From Trileptium ribeirensis (lineage: Eukaryota > Nematoda > Enoplea > Enoplida > Thoracostomopsidae), in contig JASANE010028433.1 of NCBI GenBank assembly GCA_030248225.1, positions 1 through 64,000 of the forward strand: a stretch of DNA of 64,000 nt. Reading direction: 5' to 3'. A program made the position numbers and the translations under genes. Of this stretch, positions 1 through 11,805 are shown in pieces. The notes under the pieces are model-generated. The model saw only the letters and a program-made list of their open reading frames with translations, was not told the origin of the DNA and searched no databases. The first letter of the stretch is position 1; each line of letters opens with the position of its first letter.

Positions 1-301
1 ATGGCTATCTGTTTGTTAAGAAAATTGTATTATGTTCACTACGTTTGGCGAGTGGCGACCAACGCTTCTTACATTACAAAGGCCCCCTTCCTTCCGTAAT
101 CAACGCCCCCTACAGAGCACCTACTTTTAGCGAAACTTGGTCTGTACTATTGTAACAATTCGGTAGATTGGATCAACCAACGCATTTTCGTTAAAAATTT
201 AGCAGTTTCTGTGCCAGATTTTCGAATAAGACCACAGATATTCTTAAAAAATTATGCTCATAAAGTTGTAACTAAAGCAGTCTAAAAGAATAGCTGGGAG
301 G

Positions 302-1345
302 CAGGGAGTAACCGGAATTCCGGGTCCGGCGAAAATCGTGTTCCGGTTGCGGTTCCAACAAAGGGCAAAAACCATACTGGAACCGGAATCCGGGTTAAAA
401 ACTTTGTTTGACATTTCCCACATTTTTTGCTTCATCTGTGATCCAAACATATGTTATATATATTATACAATGATCAAGCTCCGATACAACCAAGCAAAAG
501 ATTAACTAAGCAATTTGTCGTGTGGAACGTAAGTTGGGCACATAATTTCATAGGAATTTTTTATAACCTGCAGCAGTTTGTTAACAAATCAAAGCCAGGT
601 CAATGCTAGTAGCAGCTATTTTGCACATTCAGAAGTCTGGGGGGTATGTTCCAATTAAACCGGTCCAACTCGGCAATAGAGTATGGCTTACGTAGAAGTA
701 CTTTGTGTATGCTTTGCTAAAATAAATTGCGTCAAGCACGACCCAGTGCGCTTGTAAACTTTGTAAATAGAATTGAAGTAGAAGCAACAACCTCAAAAAA
801 CTGACATATTGATCGATAAATAAATACTATTTAGCTTCCTCAGTCTCTTTAAAGTTCCAGAAAGGCAATCCTCATTTATAGCATTCTGATTAGAAACTTA
901 TCATCATTATCTTCTAACTTACGGGCACTGTTTGTCCAAAACTTACCGGACACTAGCCTAAACAGTGTCCCTGACCACTGATCAGAAAATTACCACTGGA
1001 GACAGAGCGAAAGTGTGTATTCTACGCTTCGAAGCTTTGTAAGCATATTCGATTTGACGCAGTATACGCAATGGCGTATAGTGGAAGGCATTTTTTTCGC
1101 TTGGTGTGCAAAAATCGACATATTTGATCAATAAATAAACATTATTAGCTTCCTCAAGTCCTCAGTTCCAGAAAGGTAATAATGCCATCACAATGCATTA
1201 AGTTTAATGTAATCATTTTTAACACATTTAAATCCACTGTACCTGATTTCTTCCTTCATCTGTTTTACTATATATATGTTTCCAAATACGTTCAAATCCG
1301 GTTCAATGGACGGTTCCGTTTCGGTAATTTGTTCGGTTATTGCTG
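302..1345. mobile_element. Non-autonomous hAT element inside the 5' LTR
   Basis: The ends are imperfect inverted repeats: CAGGGAGTAACCGG on the left and, read inward from the right, a CAGC(A)ATAACCG-type sequence. Both are flanked by the perfect 8 bp direct repeat CTGGGAGG (294-301 and 1346-1353), the size expected for hAT transposition. Subterminal regions are rich in GGTTCCGG. The interior holds two degenerate copies of a 75 bp stretch and no transposase. The same insertion is present in the other two LTR copies (18791-19931, 60809-61881), so it predates their amplification. Confidence 0.8.
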
Positions 1346-2568
1346 CTGGGAGGCTATAAGATAATGTTTGGCCACATGTTACCGGTTCTCCCCAAGTTTT
1401 CCGGGTTAGTTTATTGTACCTTGTGGTGGTGTTTTCAAAATTAACTTTAGACATATAAGCTATTCGTTGCAAAAATAAGTACACTACTGCAAACTGATTT
1501 TATCCATTGACCACACGGTCAGACCCGCTAGTATATATACCCTTTTTATCCGCAACAGATTGCTTCACGCCCGGGTGGATGATTCACGCGTTTGACGACT
1601 CTGGAAGCGTTTGTTGAATGAAAATTTATATTGAAAACGCTGCTACGTACATTTCTTGGTTTTCGTTGTCTTAATAAGCGACGCTGCGCCTGAGAAGATA
1701 ATCACGGTTATCTTTTTGGTAGTCGATTTATTTTGGCTATATTGATAACAGTATTTCTCCTCGCTGGACACAGTTTAGTGTTAGTTAATTAGCTATATAG
1801 TTTAGGTTTGGTAGGTTGGTTTTTGAGCATCGATGCTTTGGTATATTTACTTATTCAGATTTATTACGTTTGGAATAAAAACATTTGCATCGTAGAGGCA
1901 TTCAGAGTTTCGTATAGGCACATCTTATTTTACAGTTATATATCCCATCTTCTGACGAGCTCGTTCATTTTGTGGTGTTTTAAAAAAGGGATCCTTAAAA
2001 TATAGCGGTGTTGAACCCAATACAGAATAGGTGAACGTGCCATTATAGACTGCAGATGAAACTACAAATGTTTTGCTCTAGACATCATATTACCGTGAAA
2101 TAATGGCGCTATCCGAGTTTTATCATCAGTTTTCTGAACATACATTTCCACTAACCTAATGACAGTGCCATCCGTTTGCTATTCCATCGATTTTCTACTC
2201 TATACAAATGTATGTATTCGTGCCCATCCATTTTATTGGCGAATCCTAGATAGAAAAAATGGAACTTTTATTATAACACGGCTGTTGTTATAGTGAAATA
2301 TTACTTGTTTTCAAAAAACATTTTTCAATTCCGCCGACGATAATTAAAATAGCAGGAAATTTTCGATAATTACGATAATGAAATAATTTTAAATCCAACA
2401 GACAATATATTGATTTATTAGAATCATAGGTTATCGATATTTAAACCTAAAACATTTTTTTTGCAATATCGTTCTAAAAGCATATACCTTAGTTGCAGCA
2501 CTTGATTTGCCTCAGACAGGTATTTCGGCTAGCGATAATAAACTTAAAAAATGTATGCTTAGCTTAGG

Positions 2569-2636
2569 TATACAAGCCAGTAGCAAGGCTTAGTCGAAGA
2601 GTTCTGTCCGAAGCAATTACCGCTGGTAAGTAGCTC
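2569..2636 (+). promoter_or_regulatory. LTR core promoter and splice donor
   Basis: A TATA-like box (TATACAAG here, TATATAAG in the other copies) lies about 55 bp upstream of a strong 5' splice donor, CTGGTAAGTAG, with GT at 2626. The minus-strand relative at 51995-53994 has the same order, TATATAAG, a TCAGT initiator, then CTGGTAAGTAG. This suggests that transcripts start here and can be spliced from within the LTR leader. The TATA box of this copy carries a T-to-C change and may be weak. Confidence 0.5.
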
Positions 2637-3082
2637 TAATATTTTGTGTAAAAATGTGCTGAGTATAAACACACTGTAATACAGTAGCAATTGGGGAACT
2701 AGTGGTGTAGTTAGAGTATAACTGTGGTACCGTATTAGCTAAGGCGTTTGGTAGTATTACCGTGGTTTAAGGGTTAAGTGTATTGCAGGGAAGGGCGCTA
2801 TTTTCCTTTCCTTTGGAACCTTTTATTGGAGTGGTTTGTGATTTATCTGTCTACTATTAGACCTCACGGTCGCACTCACTGTTTTCAACAATTTTTCTCT
2901 TGGGTACCCTGTTACATAATATATTTGCGGATAGTTTGAGGCAGACATACGTCATAGGAGAGGCTTTGTATACGTACAGCAGTCGCATTAGTTAAATTTT
3001 ATCTGAGGTATTTTTTTCTTATTTTCTTTTCGCGTGACAAGCGAAAGGTTTTTGTCCAGAGGATCTTAGGCTTCGTTACACT

Positions 3083-3100
3083 TGGAGGTCCAATAGATTT
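3083..3100 (+). promoter_or_regulatory. Primer-binding site, degenerate tRNA-Gln type
   Basis: TGGAGGTCC begins two bases after the LTR end. In the minus-strand relative the corresponding site (51975-51992) reads TGGAGGTCCCACCGAGAT, complementary to the 3' end of a tRNA-Gln (CCA plus acceptor and T-arm). Here the second half has diverged, so this copy could probably not prime efficiently. Confidence 0.65.
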
Positions 3101-3226
3101 TTCTTAGTCGGGTCAAACGAATTCGGATAGGATTTATTCCCACTCTCGAATACCTAAGATTAAGAAAAATGAAATACGGCTGGTTACAAATTGAGAAGTG
3201 CCCAAAATCTCTATAACTTAGAGTTA

Positions 3227-4368
3227 ATGGACGACGAGCAAGATAGCTCTTATTTTGAGACCGATTTTGAAAATCAGCAAATGGAAAGTTTAGTTAAAAA
3301 TATTAGTCAACTTGATCACGTTATAAAGGACCTATCCTCTACGCTGGAAATGTTCTAATAGACCTTTCCGATGAGGAATTTTGTGCTCTAAAAACGGCTT
3401 TGCTAACACCAGAATGGTCAATGTTTCACGAGGCTGCATTGGAACAGCGCCAACAAATCACTGGGGAAACTGTGACCACATATCTTAAGGCGATTAAGAA
3501 GGCCTGCCGTAGTATATATCAGCATGAAGATAACGCAGCTTTGCAAAGGAAAATTATATCGTGCTTCTTTAATGGATTTCGATCACCCGAGTTAAAACAA
3601 CAAGTATTTCGGGATGTGCCAAACACACTCAGGGGGGGGCGGAAGATCTCGCACAAAGATTAGACATTCAATCGGTTCTTTGTATGGCGGTATCGCCAAC
3701 CGTTGGTTTAACAAGTGTAACCAATAACCTAGCACGAGATAAAGCCCTACAAAAGGTAGCACAAGGTATGGAACTGCTTGCTAGAAACCAAAAAGATACA
3801 GCAAACACACTGCAGCGAGTTAGGACCAACCCTTCAAGACAAAATAATTGGTCACCTGCAGTAAGTTCAAGTCAGAGTGGACGTTTACAAAACAGACCTG
3901 GGCCTAATTTCGCAACGGATTTTTCACCACGCGGTCCACGATGCTTCAATTGCGGAAATCTAGGCCACATGGCAATGAGCTATTTATTGAGAGCTAGTCA
4001 AGGGGGAACGGGTAATTTTCGTGTTAAAAATAATAATCCTACATTTAGAAATTTCCTCGCAAAATTTTAGAAGACCCCTCCCGCCTTACAATTTGAGGCC
4101 AAATATACCTAACGTCCGTCCAATGGCGAGAACAACAAACCCCAGAAATGTTGTCGCTATGGCCACACTTACACAGTTGCCGAACCAAAGATCACAAGAT
4201 ATTATTGTGGATACACCCTATCGTACCGAGCTTGAGAAATTGCGTAGACATGTTGATGCACTTTCCAAACAAAACCAATTACTTGTAGAGAAAGCTTATC
4301 CACAGTTGGTAGGCGCAGTATTATTAAAAGATAAAAATCACGAGCAAACATATAACTGTAAGGGTTAA
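3227..4368 (+). pseudogene. gag: gag of the giant gypsy-type element, broken
   Basis: Gag forms the capsid of the retroelement particle. The reading starts at ATG 3227 (MDDEQDSSYF...), aligned with the gag start in the minus-strand relative near 51840. Two stop codons follow near 3356, where about 300 bp present in that relative are missing. Open pieces then run 3400-3663 (capsid-like helices), 3684-4070 and 4021-4368 in shifting frames. At 3942-3984 there is a zinc knuckle, C-x2-C-x4-H, in which the fourth ligand is tyrosine instead of cysteine. No protease (DTGA-type) follows before the envelope gene. The last piece has a heptad-like stretch (LEKLRRHVDALSKQNQLL). Non-functional as it stands; identity as gag is firm from the zinc knuckle and the shared sequence next to two primer sites. 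Confidence 0.8.
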
Positions 4369-4410
4369 GTTGCTAAATCGTTCAGCACACCTGGCGGAAT
4401 GCGGAATTAG

Positions 4411-6116
4411 TATAGGGTCGGACTCAAACTTACATATTTACTGTTGGCCATTTTACTACTAGTAACGATGTTCGCTCCTGCCAATATTGTGAAAACCAAA
4501 GAGCTGCGAAGGCTCCATCCACATCTTTTCTCTTCATTTGAGGTTGGATTCGTACCCGAGGGACTAGTCATGACAAGTTCCCGATGCAGTTTACGTCCCT
4601 ATATTGGTTCTTAGAAGGCAAGAAAAACATGAAGCCTGCAGAGCTGCAGTAAGGTATTCTGTTAACCCCAAAGATTGCAGTTGCACAGGTCATCAGATTT
4701 TGGATAGCCAAACACGAAAAGCTTTACTGAACCAACAAGGCAAAAACGTTTTGTTGCTGTTGCCCTAAAGGGAGCTGCTTCCCTTGCAAGCATAGGGATG
4801 GGTATAGCAAATAGTATTCAAATGTCATACCTGAAGCCTAAAATGATTGCGTTGCAGAATTCAATAAGAGTATTTGGAGAACAGACTATACAAAATTCAG
4901 AAAAAATTAAACTGCTCACCGTAAACCAGGAGAGAATTTATGCGATAACACACGATATTGTCCGGTATGTAGAACAAACTTCAGTAGCATTAGAATGTAC
5001 AATAATGAAGACAGTAGCCTGGGCACACTTCATGCCACAAACAAATTTTTTTGTGAATGACGTTAAGAACGTAGTCAAGGCAATGATGATCGCGAGCAAT
5101 ACTGGCGCTTTAACTTCTGAGATTTTGGCAGCTTCACAAATTAGACAGTTAGTTGAGAGGGAGTCAACGTTGCACAACTCGGTGTATTTACATGACCCTA
5201 GTTTATTTTACCATTTTGTAAAAGCTTATCCCGTTTTATGGATATAGTTAACACAAGATTTGGCCTAATATTAGAAGTACCTCGTATTTCTGTCAAAAAT
5301 ATTCTTCCGCTAATGAAGGTCGTTAATGTTGGTTTTAACAATAAACAGTGTAATAGTACCGTTAGGCTACCATTGCCCGAATTTATTACATACGATACTG
5401 CGCTTGATAAAGGATATTTCTATGAGGTTAAATCCGGCAGTTGTCATAAAACTCCGGGTTTGTGGTATTGTGACAGGGAAGCATTACCAACTAGTATGGG
5501 CGATAGATGTTTACACGATTTAAAGAATTCTTCTGTTAAATATTCTTGCACATTCGATGTAAAACAGTATTCGCCCGAAACCGTTATTGAAAGTACACGA
5601 GTGGGCATTTTAGTTCGAACTTCAGAAAAATTCGTACATGTAACACGAATTCAGCCGGGTAGTAAAGTTACGACAGCTGACAAATTATTAGTTCCGGAGC
5701 ATGGGGTAATGTTCTTTATGTATTCAAATTTTTCAATGATAATAGTGGAAGACCAAGTGCTAATGTCTAGTTTTCGCCCCGTACAAGATTTCGAAGTATT
5801 TATAATGCAACGGATAGGGAATTTTACGTTTAATTTCTCGGACATACCACCCCCCACTTGGAGCAAGCTTGAAGATGTTACATATCACTCTTATTTAACC
5901 AGTCAGAGGTTAATGCGAGAGCTTATGTATTTAGAGCAGGATGACTTAGATATTCCTAGTGAGCCATTGTATGTAGTACCTGTCGTTATTTTGCTGGTGG
6001 CGCTTTGTGCCTCTTATGCACTTCAAAAAATGTTCAGAAAACTAATCGGGTGTTTATTCAAATCGTCCGTGAGTAAACCAAACATAAATTCTGGTGTAGC
6101 AAAAATGTGGAGTTAG
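4411..6116 (+). pseudogene. env: F-type envelope glycoprotein gene, frameshifted
   Basis: This resembles class I fusion glycoproteins of the F type found in errantiviruses and baculoviruses. A hydrophobic leader (about 4432-4485) could be a signal peptide. A furin-type site RQKR is encoded at about 4738-4749, directly followed by an alanine/glycine-rich hydrophobic stretch of about 20 residues like a fusion peptide, then a long helical segment. The distal part (5238-6116, 292 codons) has several cysteines, N-glycosylation sites (NSS, NFS, NFT) and a membrane segment at about 5976-6030 with a short cytoplasmic tail. Breaks: in-frame stops at 4612, 4630, 4663 and 4705, consistent with a frame change across that stretch, and a frameshift near 5240. 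It lies between gag and RT rather than after integrase. Family placement is by motif order only, without a database search. Confidence 0.7.
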
Positions 6117-6183
6117 TTGAATATCCCACAGTTCCCGCGAATCTACGTACGTGTAATAAGAAAACGATTCGTCGCCCCGTTTC

Positions 6184-7245
6184 GGCACATTGACCCCTTT
6201 GTTAGAATGTGTGGGAAATGCTAAATTTTTCAGTGTAATGGACCTTTTGTCGGGTTTTTGTCAAATCCCAACGGCTCCTAATTCGATAGAGAAAACAGCC
6301 TTTATAACACCTGCGGGTCTGTATCAATTTACAAAAATGCCTTTTGGATTATGCAATGCAACAGCTACGTTTCAGAGGACCGTAGAAGCAATCTTAACAC
6401 GGTTTGGTTGAAAGGATATGTTTGATTTACATAGATGATATATGTGTATTTTCAGAAACATTTGAGGAAAATTTAAACAGACATAGGCAAGTATTTGAAC
6501 GTTTGAAAAATGTGGGATTAAAAGTAAAACCTAGGAAATGCAAATTCTTAAGGAATGAAGTGCCTTATTTAGGACATTATTTCGGCTGATGGTCCGACAC
6601 CTGACCCTGAGAAAATGGATGTAGTCAAGACTTACCCGGTTCCTCATGACATTACTTCTGTTAGAAGTTTTCTCGGATTCTGTAGCTATTATTTTCCGAT
6701 TTATAAAAGGTTTTGCAACCATTGGAAAACCGTTAAGCCAGCTTCCAATTCATTGAAAAAGTTCGTACGGAGCTCGAATGCTCAGCATGCGTTCGAGACT
6801 TTGAGATACAAACTTATAAACCCTCCTATTCTTCGAGTGGCAGACCCTGTGAAACCTTATTTTCTAGAGACTGCTGCTAGTAATAAGGCTATTGGTGCAC
6901 TCTTATCGCAAGCCTATGAGAATAAAAAGTTGCATCCTATTGCATATGGAAGTAGATTGTTACAGAAGGCAGAAAGAAATTATACTGCTACAGATTTAGA
7001 AGCGCTAGTTGTCGTCGTATTTTATGAAATATTTTCGAAATTACGTCTATGGTCAAAAAATAACTATAAATACAGACCATTCTGCTCTGCGATGGTTACT
7101 AACGAATAAAAATGCTTCCGGGAGCCCGCAGCGTTGGGCGTTATCACTTACTAAATGTGATTTTTCTGTAGAGCATAGGGCTGGTAAGAAAATGGGACAT
7201 GTGGACGCACTATCCCGTGATGACATTAAACCAAGTAAAGACTAA
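6184..7245 (+). pseudogene. pol: Ty3/gypsy reverse transcriptase-RNase H, broken
   Basis: The translated pieces follow the gypsy RT order: FFSVMDLLSGFCQIP (motif with the first catalytic Asp), MPFGLCNATATFQR, then the active-site box YIDD at 6428-6439, the LGH and VRSFLGFCSYY motifs, and RNase H ending in HRAGKKMGHVDALSR. The protease and the N-terminal third of RT, including the LP-[RI]-D block, are missing, because envelope sequence stands directly upstream. Frameshifts occur near 6408, 6585 and 7060. The RNase H motif expected to read ET-D-AS has alanine in place of the catalytic aspartate (6873-6875). No integrase follows on this strand; a candidate lies inverted at 11.8-12.65 kb. Confidence 0.9.
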
Positions 7246-7530
7246 AACTAGTCGGTAGTGGAACTACATTTGTGAGCGGAGCTTGGGCTGTGGCATTAGG
7301 AATGTACTCAATTTTATGTTCTTCAAATAACTACATTGCATAGGGCATAGGGCTTTATCATTGGTAAAAATATTATATTTGAATTCTTCGACCCAAAAAT
7401 AATGGTTTGATCGAAACGATTCTATTTCGATAAATAGCACAAATATTGCAAAATTCATTATTTTAGCTGCATAAGCTTAACTAATTAGCTAATTACTAAT
7501 TAACGACTCAAAATTGTTTAATCCCAAATA
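7246..7530. other. Non-coding junction between RNase H and helicase block
   Basis: No convincing coding sequence is visible. It marks the change from plus-strand pol to the minus-strand block and is the likely left breakpoint region of an inversion or insertion. Confidence 0.4.
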
Positions 7531-10500
7531 TCAGGTGCACACTCTGACATGATAGACTTTCAAACAAAAATGTTTTTTTAATCGGTTGAGTGGTTCTTGA
7601 GATCCGTCGGACCGAACGAACGAACTAAAGAACGGACGGACATCAATTTCGTGCTCCGACAGTGGGAAGGCCTCGCAGACACGCATGCGTAAATAACACT
7701 TAACGGCAATGTCAACGCCATTAATCCATGCATTATTAGAGCAACACTCGCGAATAGATTCGCGAATTAGGCTATGTTCAAGAAGGTGCAAAGTATTGCA
7801 CACAAACATGTTTAGTTTTTTTGCGCGCGTGGTAGAGATATTGAGCCGGCGATAATCGCGCAAAAATCCAAGGTCATGCGGTTGACCTAGGACATCGACG
7901 TCAGGGTCCGACCTAACGAGCGAAATAATCATATACGGTCGCTCATCTCCTTGCCACGTATTAGCGCAGCCCATTTTTATTTCGGGTAATTGTGGTGAGA
8001 TGATCGACTTAATTATTTCGCTCTGCGCAGCGTATGTAGCATCGATACCCAGTTCAGGGGATTTACGCAATGCTCACGGACCAATGTGTCCACAAGTTGC
8101 AACACACCTGATATCTCTGCTTCGTTAAAGAAGCTACTACCATGGCTCGTATCCTTGGTTTCAATATGCATTATACCAATGGAGCAAGGCGGGACTATTT
8201 TAAGCTCCGCTGGCGTTGTGTCAGCGAGAGTCGCAAAGCCAGAAGCAAATAATGGCGTTTGCGAATAAATGATTCTATTCGGTGGCCGTAGAAGATGTGC
8301 GCGTGACCTATAATTATGCTGCAGCTGAATCAAAGCGGTGAAGTGCCAGTCTACTGCGAGGTTAATTAGGAACTCCATTCCGGATTCCTCCGCGGCGACT
8401 TTCCACAATTACATGTTAGTGATATACGCTGGAAGCTGGCACACATCACCTGCTTCAATGATCTGTCCTCTAGCCGCTAGAGTTAAAATAACAGACATAC
8501 GCGGCAGGTCAACCGAAGCCGCTTCGTCAAAAATAATAAAGTCAAACCTTCTATGCCCGTAATTCCGGTTGACCTGTTTGGTGGACATACGAGTCAAGAT
8601 TATTGACAATGTCCATAGCGGCCATATCAAGCGTGAAAATTGTAATGTTATGACTCAGCAAGCGCAGACTGGAATTTATCAGCCCAGCCTCATTATCTGT
8701 CTCCGACTTGGAGCGTGATGCACAGTATGGTTGGAGCCTTGTCGGTAGCGTCTCAACAGGGTAGCAGCAAGCTAGGTAACGCACTAAGAACAATTGCGGG
8801 ACGCTACCACACAGAAGCTGTTCAAAAGCTTCTAATGCATATGTGGCAAATACATTTGCGGCAGCATTAGTGCTTGTTACTACAAGCACTTTCTTTTCGG
8901 AACTTGCGATGGTTAAAGCGGCGGCAAGATTGGCTAGGCAATAAGTTTTGCCTGTACCAAGTGGAGCTATGCATAAAATTAACCTTTTGCCGTTTACCAA
9001 TGCGTGCGTTATTTGCTGTTGCTCCGCATTAAACCAAGCCAAATCGCGTTGCACCAGCGAAGCGTCGGTTTCGTCTAGCAGGCTTATAGGAACGGACTCG
9101 CGTCCACAAAAAATGCATTTCATATATCTGTTGCCAAGCTAAGCGGTAAAACTGCAGGAATTTCTCCTTGCGCGATGCTTCGCCCTGGCTTCCGCTGCGT
9201 GGCGCGTCAGTATCCATCGGCGTGCGTTCCGACTCACCCATCGGGTCTTCGTATTGATCACGGGCTTCAGGTACGACCAAGCGTGGCAACGGAAGCTACT
9301 GAGACTGAGGCAATGGATCGGCATAGATAACGGTAGTAAGCAGTGATATCAAATATTCCACTGCAGAGCTCATCGTAGGAATGATGCTAAGTGGTTGGAT
9401 TGGCCGCACAACACCATGGTCCAGGAATAATCCCGGGGTTCCGATATTCAGTCGGAGGATCACTAATGTATAATCGGTGCCCAAAATATCTTTTTGGTAA
9501 GTGACATAGGCTAGGATCTTAAAGTCCCACAATGTTGGCTGTGTTAGCCGGATAAGCTTTGAACGCAACCTTAGTTGTTTCAGTCTAGCAGAATTCACCC
9601 AAACCGATAGATGATAAGAATTCTCATCCCCTTGTACGACATAATTGTATGTATTCTGGTCTCCGCAATTTTCTAGAAAATGACCTGGATTTGACGGTTC
9701 TAATCGGCTAATGTCCACGCGTGGAGGATCATCCTCCTCATATTGCACTTGCCCTAATAATTCAGCGAGAATTTTCAGCGGAAAGTTATTGACCGTGACT
9801 GGTTTCGACCAGTCCGAAATTTCATAAATGATTTGACTATCGCATTCCATTGGAATGCGCGAATAATTCGGTTCCTCCCGATTCCACTTACGGCTGCTAT
9901 CAGCAGGTTGGCCTACCGAATTCCAGGTAGCGAAATATGGCGCTAATATCTTATCCGTAAGTTTAGTGGGTTTGCAAACGCGATTGGTCATCCTTCGGGA
10001 GAAGATCAATCTTGGTGGAGCACACGGATTAATTGGAAGTAATGCTAACCCGGGAATAGCCGGATCCCTTGGTTGGCGCGATGAAACGTCCGCCAAGGCG
10101 TTACACACTAGGTTGGACACTACAGTGTTAGAGTAGTTCCATTGGACGACCGCGCATACCACGGCTAATTTCTGATTTGTACTGTGTGCCGTTGAACGTG
10201 GATACTGAACCCAAATTTGTAAATCAAAATAACAATATCCCGTTACTGCCGTCACCGGCAGCGGAAGCGATATAAATACCATCTTACCCCTACCCCGAGG
10301 TGGGATTAGCATTCGCGATGGGCTTTTATTTGGTTTATCAAGACTTGGGATATGCAGAACCACGCAGTCGGTACCGTTATTGCAGATTTGAAATGACAGA
10401 TGGCTTTTGGCGGAAACTGGCCCTGAACCAACAATCACTGGAAAGTCCGCGGGACCGCGGTGCCAGTCACAATAGGTCCGAAGAAGATCAGCCTGCCCAT

Positions 10501-11024
10501 GGTACGCACGGGCGAACTTAACACTTACCAAATTATTTGTGCCCTTCAACTTAGTTGGTTTCTCGACCCTATGTTGGCTAATCCAGTTCTGATGCTCCCA
10601 CAAAAGAACACCGATAGGGGCGAACCGAAATTTCTGGAGCTGCGTATTCTGAATGTGAATTGGGTCACGAAAATGACCTTCATCCAGAATATTCTGCTTA
10701 CACATCGGGCACAGGGTGCTCCCATAACTGAGCACGTTAGGCGGCCGGAACGCATACTGCAAGCGCTGCTCTATAACTTGCCAGAGCACAGCGAGACCAA
10801 ACTGTTCACCGTGCTCTTCGCGCGCAGTGCGTAAGCCAGATAGCAAGATTTGTAGCAGTAGATACTTCGCTAGCGTATGTTGCTCGATCAGAGCACTTGG
10901 CGGCGGTATTGCAGTTCTGTACCACGTATCGGAGCAAGTACTGCGTAGCAAGGTTCCTTACCTCACTCGGAATGGCATAGTGGGGCGCAAACGCGTCTAG
11001 TGAAACATCACGTGGTTCATTCAT
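7531..11024 (-). pseudogene. SF1 UPF1-like helicase with N-terminal zinc finger, frameshifted
   Basis: An ATP-dependent nucleic-acid helicase gene of about 1160 codons. From the likely start ATG at 11024-11022 (MNEPRDVSL) it runs through a 550-codon open part (10951-9296) of unknown fold with a C-x2-C-x8-H-x5-H zinc site (10711-10655). It then enters the helicase core: Walker A APLGTGKT (8967-8944), Walker B DEAA (8528-8517), motif III GDVCQLP (8450-8430), motif IV HNYRS (8318-8304), motif V TWQGDE (7959-7942) and motif VI RRLNISTTRAK (7851-7819). This order and spacing match the UPF1/MOV10-like SF1 group. Frameshifts lie near 10.93, 9.29, 9.12, 8.58 and 8.06 kb, and a TAA interrupts at 8409-8411. 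A pyrimidine tract and AG just before the ATG could be a splice acceptor. The integrase fragment lies upstream on the same strand, so the gene may be cargo of the retroelement. Confidence 0.85.
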
Positions 11025-11805
11025 GCTAAAATTGTGGAGCGGAAAAACGATACACAGTTGAGCAAAAATCGAGAAAAATTGCAGCATATTTTCAGCACAT
11101 ACTGGAATGAAAAAATTAGTATGGGGTGAGTACGCCCTTGAGGGCTGAAGAGATGCTGCAAGCTTGCATGTTTCACTGGTAAAAGTTATATAATTTTAAA
11201 ATTTCCCGCAAAAAATCGCAAAGCTTTAGTTTTTTTTCGCCGCTCTATAAATATGTGATAAATGTATCTAATACATTACCTAACACCGACCGAACAAGGT
11301 TGACACATCTAAAACAGAAATTTAGTTCGATCTTAATAAAACGTTATGATAAAGCATTGCATAATTATAATGGAATACACCGTTCCATACTCCGTACAAC
11401 TGAACGCCCTTGACTTAAAAATCAAGCTAATACGAGCCTTTACTATCGGAGACCGGGTGTCGAGGATTACGTAAAGTACATGTTTTATAAGTAATTTTCA
11501 TTAAATCTTATACTTTAAGAATCTATATAGACAATTTACTATCAGAAAAACGCTCAGTCTGGTTAGACGATAAATATAATTTGCAATTCAAGACCTTATC
11601 CGTTTCATGTATATACTCGAAATATGATTCTAATCTAAATTCACCGAAACAATTTGTATACCAGAACTGGCTAAAATAAGCTGGCTTTTTAGCTTATACC
11701 AGAACTGGCTAAAATAAGCCGGCTTTCATCTTTGAGCCAACAAATCTTGAATATATAATTTATAGTGCCTAATACAAAATAACTATATTTTTCACCTATG
11801 GTGTT
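11025..11805 (-). other. Spacer between integrase and helicase with hairpin motif
   Basis: No coding sequence is seen. On the minus strand it carries one copy of the hairpin motif GCCCTCAAGGGCGTACTCACC (11148-11124 region), the same motif as the array at 14533-14896. A 30-40 bp tandem duplication containing CCAGAACTGGCTAAAATAAG lies at about 11657-11730. Two possible splice acceptors (CATTCCAG near 11104, ATTTTAG just before the helicase ATG) suggest that this is an intergenic leader. Confidence 0.45.

Larger units (their letters stand above)
1..3080 (+). repeat. 5' LTR (right part) of giant gypsy-type provirus
   Basis: This stretch matches 18487-21638 and 60505-63381 almost throughout, so it is the right-hand half of a long LTR whose left end lies outside the window. 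It ends in CTTCGTTACA and is followed after two bases by a primer-binding site and gag, so it is the 5' LTR of the element that continues to 15400. It lacks about 95 bp present at 19465-19560 in the 3' LTR and carries its own hAT insertion ends. The last 500 bp (R-U5) also resemble, in reverse orientation, the LTR at 51995-53994. The assignment as LTR rests on the TG...CA ends of the other copies, the primer site here and the target duplication of the solo copy. Confidence 0.8.

Noticed and set aside
9296..10951. Plus-strand ORFs at 10300-10834 inside the helicase
   Set aside because: They are shadows of the long minus-strand frame with no motifs of their own.
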